A stretch of DNA of 64,000 bases from Lonicera japonica (lineage: Eukaryota; Streptophyta; Magnoliopsida; Dipsacales; Caprifoliaceae). Shown in pieces: positions 24,669 to 33,740 of this stretch. Position 1 is the first letter of the stretch. Each line of letters opens with the position of its first letter. Under the pieces are notes generated by a model, which was given only the letters and a program-made list of their open reading frames with translations, was not told the DNA's origin and did not search any database. The DNA lies in the NCBI GenBank assembly GCA_021464415.1, contig CM038470.1, positions 30,003,774 to 30,067,773 on the forward strand, written 5' to 3'. Position numbers and translations under genes: made by a program.

Positions 24669-25116
24669 TTGGTATCAGAGCTCGATGGTGGATCCACATA
24701 CTTGTGAAGCAGTACCGGTAGCTGGATTCGGTGGAGTCAGGGAAGAACTCGGTAGAGCTTAAGGTGATAAGTCGTTACAAAAAAGTATCTTGGTAACTAG
24801 ACTTGGTGGAACCTATGGTGGAGTTAGACTAAAAAAAGTCGGGGGTGGAGTTGCTATAGCCTACATACACCCGGGGTGCTGCTATCAAGGTGGTTGTGCA
24901 GGTTCCTCGAGTAAAGGTGAAATAGGGTATACGTCGAGATGTGCATTAACCAAAGGTGGACGATCTTGCGGATGGACATTGTTGAATGGTGATCTACATG
25001 GACAGTTAAAAGGTGAAATTCATGGTGGACTATGGTATAGGTCCAGGTGCATCCAGGTGGACCGGTGTTAGTCCAAGGTGGAACCATGATTGACTAGTTT
25101 GATCCAAAGTGGAGAT

Positions 25117-25349
25117 TGTTGAGAATGATTGGTTCAAACTATATATTGATCCCACATGAAAAAATTACAGAATTTAACATGGGTATATAAGTGGGGGAGT
25201 GTCTTTACATAGTAACGAGGCATTTTAAGTTAATACCCCGCACCTGTGGCTCAAAGGTGTTTAAGTTTGAAACAATATCGTTACTATGTGCACAAACCGG
25301 CAGGCCGGGTTGGTGCCCCAAGCTCGACCGAGTGCCGGCCGGGACAACA
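25117..25349 (+). repeat. TRIM LTR 3
   Basis: Last LTR, from TGTTGAG to acaaca, directly followed by the ATGGC target duplication. It carries small indels (an extra tata near 25142). Confidence 0.85.
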
Positions 25350-25354
25350 ATGGC

Positions 25355-25576
25355 TTCATATACCCCCTTAGATTTTGGTGTAGCTTTATATACTCCTTCA
25401 CATTTTGGTGTAACCTTATATTTCCCTCAAGCTATAGACATTCTAATTTATTAATTTACATTTTAAATAAAAAAAAAGGAAGAGAAAATCTTCCTTTTAC
25501 TACAAATAACAAAAAAACATATTTTATTTCGGGTGAAACTCAAACCTATATCCCAAATCTAGGTGGACGCCTTAGG
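25355..25576. other. Short non-coding spacer
   Basis: Contains a two-fold direct repeat of cacattttggtgtaacctta type (25374-25425) and a poly-A stretch. No gene. Confidence 0.4.
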
Positions 25577-26889
25577 GCCCTTAGATTGGTGGAGTTTGTT
25601 CTATCATCACCGTAACTTTTCAAAAAAATGCCTTTGGAATCCGTTGGTTGATGGCGATGATAGATCGGATGAAAAAGGTACTTGTAACCATTCCCAAGAA
25701 CTCCGCCTTTCTTATAAATATCTTTTAACTTACTTTCTATTTGCACACAATTGATGAATTTTCCTGTTCTCTTTCTGTTGTTTCAAATTTCGATCTCTTC
25801 AAGAGAGTACAAACATTGTTCGGTTTGACAGGGCACGGAATTGTAGTGCTTCTTCGATGTGCCAAAAGATCATTTTATCCTCGGGGATAGAATGTCCAGA
25901 CAAACCTTGAAGCACCGTGAGGGGACGCATCTGTCTTTAGGAGAGAGTACTGTGAAACACTCGACTTAATCTTTCATTTCGTGTTCTTTGACTTCACTCT
26001 TGAGGTGTAAGTTTATGTATTTAAATATTTGTTTGTTACTCATTTTACAGGGAAACACAAAAGCAGACACTTTGCCGAATAGCTCACTCCCCGTAGTTTC
26101 TGGGCATTTTATTTTCTGATTGATGTGGATTTGGTTGTAATGTTTAGGAGCACAAAAACTATTATGAGAAGGAAAATCACCTGGAACTGTTGAAAGCAAT
26201 GGCCGACCAAAACTGGCACTGCGTACGGCTAAAGTAAAAGTTTGGCATTGCTTAAAACCACCTCAAATTTTGGTCAAAAAGTGGCGAGCCAAAATTTTTC
26301 AATAGCAAGTGTAATATCAAAATCACTCATCAATTTCTACTTCCCATACTCTAGTGCATATCATGCGGTTAAAATATTTGGCCATAACTTCTAAAGTTCT
26401 TTTTTCGGCTGAATAAAATATTTTGTGTTTACATGATGTCCAAGAGAGTCGATCTCATTCTTAGGGACGAAACCAATAAATAAATAATTTTTTTTTTTTG
26501 GGTGGGGGGTGTGGATCTTTTTATAACATTATATATTCCAAAGCAAATGTATAAAATTATATTATACAAAAAATGACTTACAACCCTCTCTACTCTCTCA
26601 TTTGTACTAATAAATATAAAGACTTTTTTTTGAAAGGTCTTTATGGATATAAAATTGGTGTGAATTAGATATATATTAAGTAGCTTTAGACATAGCATAG
26701 AGAGATTACTCATAAATAAACCACAATACAAGGCCATAATAATATTGCTACAATTGTACTAGAGTTTGTGGGTTTGGGCAGCCTACTTATATCTATAAAT
26801 AAATAATTAAGCGATATTTATATTGGTTCTGTAAATAAAAGATAAACCTCTTGTGCTGTTGGGGTGACCATTAAGACACTTGCCTCGTA

Positions 26890-27280
26890 CATTTTTTTCC
26901 CTTAAGAATGTTGGCGCATTTTGAATCTTGGCAGGGGCCATGCCCCTCTTACTAAACCGTAGTTTTGTTCTTGCTCATTCTCAAATCTCAACATACTCCC
27001 CATTTGATCAGTCCCTGGGCTGAATTGTTCCCAACAAGTCACACTTTTCTTAGGCAAAGATCCAAACTTTTCGTTGCTCAGCTGTTGAAGATTTGCTCGA
27101 CATTTCTCAAATTTTCCAATAACCACATCTCCACCATTACTGTCCACATGAAGAGCTACATTCCAATTGTCTTCTATAATTTTACCACGCTATTAAGTTT
27201 TAGACCACCACACATTTCGCACTTTCCCCTTGAGAAATCGAAATTGCTGCAAGCAATTTCTAACTCTTTGCTGTAGTCCA
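26890..27280 (-). pseudogene. LINE ORF2-like fragment (copy A)
   Basis: The minus strand reads KIIEDNWNVALH, then GKFEKCRANLQQLSNEKFGSLPKK and WEQF. Plant L1-type ORF2 proteins have a similar helical linker between endonuclease and reverse transcriptase (pattern: I..L..C...L..W....FG). Upstream residues FRFLKGK fit the preceding HRPFRFE-type segment. Only about 100 residues are present, without catalytic motifs and with stops. The same fragment is in copy B (50040-50460), so it predates the duplication. The assignment rests on a weak pattern. Confidence 0.35.
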
Positions 27281-28560
27281 TAACAGAAAAGTAAATTAAA
27301 AAGGTAGTTTATCAATTGCTCTGAATGTGAAACTAGTCAATTTCAATTCACTTTCACAAACTAGTAAGATATTATGCATCATAATCGGGTTCACAATCAA
27401 TAGCAATTCAAGCTAGCTATCAATTGATTTCATGCATGCATTTAAAATTAGAAGCCTAAATATCGTACTAAAGGCATTTATTAAGTTCCATTACAATTGG
27501 TTGGGGATAAGAACTGCTCCATATTTTGGGTTCGTATATGATTATGGTCTTCCTAATACCATCAGTGTGTACCATCAGCCCACAGTTTTCATAAGGAAAT
27601 TGCTATAGGTTTTGCAAGTTTGATTTAGTAACAGCATACATGAAAAATTGAATTAGCCACCACCTTTTTGTAATTTGAATCCGCAAACTGTTGTCCATAT
27701 GTAATAAAAAACAATATTTTGCAGTCAGCGGGTTCCCAAATAGTATGTAGACATCAACAAGAATTATATCTATTTTTTTTCCTCTGGTTGCTAAGGGTAC
27801 CTCAAAGTTCACTCTACACCACCTCATGTCTGCTTAAAATGATGGTATCATGGTTAAAAAGTAGTAGTGCATGTGGTGGTTAAGAGTAGATTACAGTTTG
27901 CCCTTAGTAACCACCCAGAAACAGAGAGAGCCAGGATTTTTTTTTAGGTGGAATACCTGAACAAATAAGTAGAATAAGCAAAATCCTCGAGATTATGTAC
28001 ACAAAATGAAGACAAAAATTTGAAATGGGGAGTAGGAGAATACCCGATAGTAGTGAGAAAGCGGGTCTCATTTTATATTAGAAGATCGAGATGAAGAACC
28101 CTCCGGTAAAAAGTGAGAACGGAGAGAGAGGTAGGTGAAGCGTTTATTTAAGCGAGCCCTTTGTCAAAATTTGCGGGCACTTTTTAATTAACTCGAAAAA
28201 GAAGACAGCATTAGTTTAAGTAAGATGTTATAATCTCTCTTTTCCAAATAAGAGAGTATTATTTTGCACTGTATTCTTGAGGTCTCTAATTTGAGGAGAC
28301 CAAAAGGACAAAATTGCAACTTAGGATGTAACCAAACCAAATAGAGAAAGAATTTCAAATTTCAGACGAATCAGGGACGGATTGCTAAATCCCTTCGTAC
28401 AAATTCTTTAGGAGGATAAAAATGCAAATTGCATACGTATTTAACAATAAATAAAAAAAAGGAACTTTCAGATTTAGAGCACCTCTATTACAGTAGTTAT
28501 CAAAATTGCCCTGAATGAGGATGATTGATTTTGCATCAAAAGGAGAATTTTACCTTTAGT

Positions 28561-28779
28561 TCAAAAGATTAAAAGGATCCCATTTATCAGCCCTTTTAGG
28601 CTTTTCTGCTGTGCTCTCTGAATTGCAGCGACTTCTTGCTGCATCAGTACTAAATCTCCTTTTACATACATAATGTTTCTCCCGATATATACAGATTTAG
28701 CATATTTCAGATGAAATATCAACAAAGTCAAAAGAGCCCAAACCGTTGGGAAGTTTTTCAATCTCGACATCTTCAACAA
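28561..28779 (-). other. Reading frame kept in both duplicates, downstream of TNL A
   Basis: The 72-residue frame (start MLKMSRLKNFPTVWALLT, contains GRNIMYVKGD and LMQQEVAAIQRAQQKSLK) recurs at 62253-62594. The two differ by a 12-nt indel that keeps the frame, and mostly by single substitutions. It lies about 360 bp downstream of the TNL stop codon. It could be a 3' UTR, an extra 3' exon or simply recent duplication without selection. No family is recognised. Confidence 0.25.
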
Positions 28780-29142
28780 AATACTGACGTTGGCAAGGTG
28801 AAATAAAGTGGTTCAACAGACCTTGTAGTTTCCTTGGAAATCTTTTAGACATCCCAAAATCCACTTAAAATTGTTTCACCGAGGGAAATTTTGGTCCCCT
28901 TTTTTGGGTTAAGTTATTGATCAAACTCTAACATTAAAAAAATAACAACAATAATAAATAAAAAAAACCAAAAAAATTAGCAAAAATCCTCAAAAGCCCT
29001 AATTTCAGATATTTAACCATTTAAGTGTACAAATCTACCAAAGGTGCTTTTCCAAACTGAGAAACCATAAAAGAGGAGAGATCAAGAAATGAATTACCAG
29101 AGGTGCAGTATTTGAACATATTTTTTGCCTGCTCATCACTTT

Positions 29143-29761
29143 TTATTCCATCTGGCTTTTGGATGTGCTAAGCTCCAACCTCAACCTTTAAGGGTTGGCA
29201 ACTTCCTTGTTCAACTCATCGCCAGTTTCCACTAGTTCAAGCAATGCGCGCTCTCCTAGGGTGCATATTGTCCACTACTGCTCCATCGCTGTCAACGTTC
29301 CCATCGAGTCTAGAAGATTGGCCTTGATCATCCTCCTCGATGTTTGGTTTGTATACCAGATGAATCCCGCAATGCTTCACCTCAAGAGGGTGATTTATTT
29401 CGAATGAAACCTCCATTTTTTCTCCACCTATAATTGGGTAGCCAAGATAAATGACTGGTATATGGCACACCCAAGAATGGCGGCCAGGATTGTGTGTGCC
29501 ATAACTTAGTGGAAATGTATGTCTCAGCTCAACACCATTTGTTCTATTCATGATAATGGCCTCAGGAGAATGAGTCATTACAGGTCCATCTCCGCTTCCC
29601 TCATAAACAATCCAAAGAGTCATCCCAAGGAATTTTTTCCTTGCATGGAATGGTGGTATATCAAATGATATTGAAGACCCCATACTGTGGTGCCAGAACC
29701 AATCTGGAATATCCCTCCTTGTAAGGTACATATCAGATATTTCACCAAGTTCAGAGTATCC
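29143..29761 (-). pseudogene. TNL A exon 5: C-JID (post-LRR jelly-roll/Ig-like) domain
   Basis: The acceptor aaaacag at 29762-29768 opens the exon in phase with exon 4 (GYSELGEISDMYL). The domain follows: RRDIPDWFWHHSMGSSISFDIPP, then the KFLGMTLWIVY strand and GVELRHTFPLSYGTHNPG. This matches the C-JID module that ends many TNLs and contacts the effector in Roq1 and RPP1. Relative to copy B (63496-62882), copy A has an extra A in ttcaagcaatg near 29240, which shifts the frame and creates a stop at about 29237 after RRARIA. The ancestral stop corresponds to TAA at 29143-29145. About 35 acidic/basic C-terminal residues are lost. Confidence 0.88.
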
Positions 29762-30327
29762 CTGTTTTGAGAGAAAGAGAGACGGCTGGCAAATCCAAAA
29801 AATTATGACATGAGGGGCATATAATGTAGATAACAAAAAAGTATATTTTTCAATCATATAATAGAAGCATACTAATAATTGACCATTTTTCATTCTCTAC
29901 ATCTACTGTATATTAGACGAGGGGATTTTATATTATGGAACCAAAATGATAACATAATTAGTGCTCAAAATAAGATTTATTTTGTGTCATTGATAATGTA
30001 TTTCAAAATTCAAGTACAAATAAATATTTTAGACTGTCCACCACTACAACAAAGATTGATCACCTCATTTATAAGGAATGTGAACTGAAACCTCCTTATT
30101 ATGAGGTAAGAAGCACACCATTACGTTACAAGGCTATTGATGGCATTAAGTAAGGCATTGTAAGTTTTTCTGATTGCTTGATCATTTGTAAATAATGTAG
30201 CTTGTAATAGTAAGTTTGTAGCAAGTCCACCTTCTCTATACACCTATATAATCCAACTGTTTGTTCTCTACCTATGAGATATCACTAAACTTCTAGGTTG
30301 TATAACATGATATATATATAGATATAC

Positions 30328-30592
30328 GGTGCATTTCAATTGCGGATTGGCCATCCATACGGATTGGCCAATTTGAGGGTCAAATGGATGCATTTTTTTT
30401 TATGAAACTGGGTATCTCTATGATTATTAGATCCTCTCCACTTCCCGGATGAATTTTTTGATAAAATTTGGCGGAGATGATCTACTAATCACGGAGATGC
30501 CAAGTTTTATCAAACAAAGCATCCATTTGACCCCTCAAATTGGCCAATCTGTACGGCTAGTCCGTGAACAATAATCCGCACTTGAAATTTCT
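30328..30592. mobile_element. Foldback MITE inside TNL A intron 4
   Basis: The left half (gcatttcaattgcggatt, ggccaatttgagggtcaaatggatgc) is repeated as an inverted copy on the right (gcatccatttgacccctcaaattggcc, aatccgcacttgaaatttc). Arms are about 100 bp around a short centre. It sits in TA-rich sequence, so a target duplication cannot be read with certainty. No coding capacity. Superfamily undetermined. Confidence 0.7.
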
Positions 30593-30674
30593 CATATATA
30601 TATATATGCGTGTATGTGTGAGCGTACATGAAAATGAGGGAGGAGTACCCTCTACCTCTTACTAACTCTGCCAC

Positions 30675-30675
30675 A

Positions 30676-30714
<39 letters not shown>
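30675..30714. repeat. TG/AG compound microsatellite at a splice donor
   Basis: About eight TG units followed by about eleven AG units. On the gene strand it begins 3 nt after the exon-intron border (CAG|GTT then CTCTCT). Confidence 0.95.
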
Positions 30715-30715
<1 letters not shown>

Positions 30716-30717
30716 AC

Positions 30718-31632
30718 CTGAAAGAAATTATCTCCAAAAGTAGTTGCCAGATCACTGCAGCCTTCGATCGCAATCAATCGTACAGAATTGAAGTGCTCCA
30801 ACCCCTGAATAGCAGCTAATCTATGGCAATTCATAAGATACAAATGTAGAAACTTGTTGGCATCTGATAGATTTGGTAGCTTTTCCATTGATGTACAATC
30901 ATTCGCATGTAGCTGCACTAGCTTCGGAGGAACTTCTGGGAGCGATTGAAGACTCCTACACCTGTCCACCGACAGTATTTCTAGCTTGGGTAGTTGACCA
31001 ATTGTTGCTGGTAGGCTACGAATATTATTTCCAGTTAAACACAGCCTTTGCAGAGTGGACAAACTCCAAAGACCAATGGGAATGTCTCCATCTGACAGAT
31101 TGCAATCACTGAGATCCAACTTCCTTAAGGAGGACAAACTCGAAATAGAAGCAGGCAAAAATCTTAAAACAGGAGCTATTATGAGTGATCCCCGAGAAGG
31201 AGAGGGTGAAGGCAAAGATTCAGCTGGAAAGCTTCTGTTACATCCCAATAAAGATAAGCTTGTGAGATTCTTGAGATGTCCCAAGGAATCGGGTAGTTGT
31301 TTAAAAGCCGTTCCGTCAGCAGAGAGTTCACTTAAGCATTCCATATTATGCAGATTCTCAGGTAACTTCTCTAGGTTTGAGCAACCATTAAGATTTAGAC
31401 GCGCAAGTGATTTTAGTTCACAAATGCAACCAGGGAGCTCCTTGAGTGCCTTGCAGTCTTCCAAATTCAAGTAAGTAAGATTATTCAGAAGTGCAATTGA
31501 TTGGTCAAACTCAAACAAACTTGTACAACCATTCATATGTAATGTCTCGAGCTTTGGTACTTCAGTGAAGTCTGGGGTCCTCGTCAGGGAGCTACAATGG
31601 CTGAGATTTATGATCTTTAAGTTTTTCAGAGA
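30718..31632 (-). pseudogene. TNL A exon 4: leucine-rich repeats
   Basis: An open frame of 305 codons from acceptor aacag (31633-31637) to donor cag|gtt. It starts SLKNLKIINLSHCSSL and has about ten LRR units of the plant TNL type, for example NLTYLNLEDCKALKELP, SLARLNLNGCSNLEKLP, CLSELSADGTAFKQLP, LRKLDLSDCNLSDGDIP and LQRLCLTGNNIRSLP. It ends with the GLEHFNSVRLIAIEGCSDL region that normally precedes the C-JID exon. This exon is intact. LRRs set effector specificity and hold the receptor inactive. Confidence 0.93.
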
Positions 31633-31749
31633 CTGTTAACAAAGAAAAATAATAAATCAGGTTATCTTTAGATTATTTATTTTTCTATGTTTTTCCGCGC
31701 TTTTTTCTTTGGGATTTTAAAGTGGTTCTAGTCATAAGCAATGCCATAC

Positions 31750-32025
31750 CTTTATACCCTGCCACACACAAGTTAAGCTGCTGTACTGCATGTCTACGAC
31801 AACAAGATTTTCTAGAAGAAAATCGGATGGCAAGGACGGCAAAGGGCAGTGTTGCCAAGAGAGCCACTTCAACTCTTCAGGCATATATTCAAAGCTTCCA
31901 GTGAGATGTACATAATCGATTTGAAGCAATCGAAAATTATGCATCCTTTCAAATGTTTTACTACTAATAGGTTTTTCGTTCAACATGGGCAATGCTGGGA
32001 CGACACCTTCAATTACTTTTGTTCC
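31750..32025 (-). pseudogene. TNL A exon 3: first LRR unit
   Basis: A 276-bp exon, in phase on both sides: acceptor ttattag, donor aaag|gtatgg. The product starts GTKVIEGVVPALP, continues with KTFERMHNFRLLQI, and has the highly conserved PEELKWLSWQHCPLPSLPSDF block, ending VVVDMQYSSLTCVWQGIK. This small exon right after the NBS is standard for TNL genes. It has no lesion. Confidence 0.92.
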
Positions 32026-32166
32026 CTAATAATCCAAGGAAATACATTACATAAGTTCAAAGAGACGTAAGACATGACAAAGAGAGAATCTTATCTTTGT
32101 ATCATAAAATAATAAATGAAACTAACACTTTTAGAAGGGAAAAAAATATGAGTATTTGCCACTGAC

Positions 32167-32290
32167 CTTATGTTTTCGTAGTGCATATTGTATATCCTCA
32201 TTAAACCACAGGCGGCTGCGCTTTCCAGGGTCTTTATGGGATTCCTGACGAACAATTCCCCTTCCCATATCCCGAATTAAATTGTGCATC
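32167..32290 (-). pseudogene. TNL A exon 2, 3' part: ARC2 end with MHD-type motif
   Basis: Reads MHNLIRDMGRGIVRQESHKDPGKRSRLWFNEDIQYALRKHK and ends at donor aag|gtcagt. The usual MHD motif is MHN here. It joins the 38818-39804 part once the copia and one ATCAG target duplication (32291-32295) are removed. Confidence 0.92.
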
Positions 32291-32295
32291 ATCAG

Positions 32296-32621
32296 TGTTG
32301 GAAAATTGATACAAGTATGCGTACCTGTATGCACAGCGGAAATAATATTGGATCTTGTGAAATTGGCTTTACGATACTCGCGTTGTGTAGCGTTACACGA
32401 ACGACTACCACTATGCCCACAGCTTCAAGTACTCTCTACAAAGAACACTAGAATGTGCTTGAGAAGAGATGACGGCCGCCTCTAACTTTGTGTTGTGTAT
32501 TATGTCTATTATTTAGGTCTAAAGACCTAAATATATATCATTAGCCTTAAAGGGCCTTGAAATCCTAAAGCCCACTATGGGTGTCCCTATTGGACTAAAC
32601 CAATAGGCCCAAAAACCAACA
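32296..32621 (-). repeat. 3' LTR of the TNL-inserted copia
   Basis: A 326-bp LTR, TGTTGG to CCAACA on the plus strand, next to a polypurine tract. It is complete, in contrast to the 5' LTR. Confidence 0.92.
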
Positions 32622-33740
32622 TCTCCCACTCGCACATAGTGGGCAAATAATCGCATTCTCCCTTGCACCATTCTAGATTCCCCGTTCATACTTAGTAAAT
32701 GAGCTGTGCGACCGCGAGCCACCTGAAAAGAAAATATTTGGAGTACTATGCCAAATTCCCAAAGAACCAGCATAGAACATCCCTTTAGCGTCTCGTTCTA
32801 CCCCTGACCTATTTAGCAACATTCAGATTAAGCATTTCCAATCCCTCGGAGTCACATCTCAGATCAACGCTTAAAATTCTCCAGTTTTATTCTCACAGCT
32901 ACGTCGCTATTCTCAGAAAGCGACATAACTTGGTACCAGTGATCATAAAACTTGAACGTGCTACCAAACAGTCATCCTTTCGCCCTCATATCACTTAGAT
33001 TATATTCAATTGCTTTCCCAACGATGTCCCTTTAGGCTGCATCAGTCTTAGCCATAGGATACACACATCAAAGTAGCATACACTGAACTTCCTCTTCATG
33101 ATACAGTCAAAAGTCACATAGGGCAAAAATAGTAGAGGATCATACATATTGTATCAATCCATAAGGACTCACACAGTTAAGAAGCAGGGATCATTATTTC
33201 ACTTCCTTATACAGGTCGCGAAGCACATGTAGTATGACTTACATGTTACGGTGGAGTTCTCTTTTAATAAAGAGCGTATGTCACTACCAAACACCGTACA
33301 GATCTTAGTCCAGTCGCTGTCAAGCGCCTAACCCAAAAAATCTACTTGCTCGCTCGTTTCAGCGCCTAGATGAAATTTCGCATCCAGCTATTCATAGGTT
33401 ATATATGGATAGTGGGGTATCCATATTCAGTCTTCGAAAGACTTTATCTTGGCCCTTTCCAAGTCGACACTTCAATCAATGTCAGCTCAGCTCACTATTA
33501 CAGCGCCATAAGCTTGACGTGTCTCATCTTTGCTCGCCTTCCAGGCGCCAAAGGCGATTACTCGTGTGAGAGAGTCGATCCATACCTATTGACATACTCA
33601 TACCATGATATCCCAACCAAGGGTAATGTGTGTGCTAGCAGTTATATTAAAATAATAACATAAGAGCAACAAATTTCAAAAAATTCATTAATAATAATAT
33701 CAACGACATCAAATATCCTCTATGGTCAGGAAGCAAATAA
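32622..33740 (-). other. Non-coding 3' region of the copia
   Basis: About 1.1 kb between the RNase H stop and the 3' LTR. It contains no domain that I recognise. It is longer than the few tens of bases usual in copia elements. Confidence 0.5.

Larger units (their letters stand above)
23761..25349 (+). mobile_element. TRIM-type LTR element with three LTRs
   Basis: The order is LTR, internal, LTR, internal, LTR, with a period of 677-679 bp. LTRs begin (T)GTTGAGAATGG or TGTTAAGAATGG and end near caaca. Both inner LTRs are followed by a tRNA-Met type primer site (ttagtatcagagc at 23992, ttggtatcagagc at 24669). A purine-rich aaagtggagat precedes LTRs 2 and 3. An exact 5-bp duplication ATGGC flanks the whole array (23756-23760 and 25350-25354). 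Internal parts (about 447 bp) encode no gag or pol. Short LTRs and a tiny interior define a terminal-repeat retrotransposon in miniature, which moves by borrowing proteins from other elements. Confidence 0.88.
25577..30300. repeat. Segmental duplication, copy A (3' part and flank of TNL A)
   Basis: The stretch from ggcccttagattggtgg (25575) onward matches the sequence after the gap (48860 onward) almost base by base: 25577-27905 fits 48860-51086, 27905-28430 fits 56085-56613, 28430-28560 fits 59098-59235, and 28570-30300 fits 62300-63999. It includes the last exon of TNL A and its downstream DNA. Copy A lacks the copia, hAT and MULE-like insertions of copy B. Apart from the TNL exon and a LINE-like fragment it shows no genes. 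Confidence 0.9.
29762..30717 (-). other. TNL A intron 4
   Basis: A 956-bp intron between LRR exon 4 and the C-JID exon. Donor CAG|GTTCTC at 30718/30717, acceptor TTTTGAAAACAG-type at 29762. It contains a TG/AG microsatellite at the donor end and a foldback MITE (about 30328-30592). Confidence 0.8.

Noticed and set aside
24508..25087. Frames inside the TRIM interior and LTRs, such as MGECLYIVT and MVTRLGGTYGG
   Set aside because: They lie in LTR and internal repeat DNA and differ between units; no gag or pol motif.
31055..31474. Plus-strand frame of 139 codons
   Set aside because: It is antisense to the intact LRR exon, where the minus-strand LRR pattern is unmistakable.
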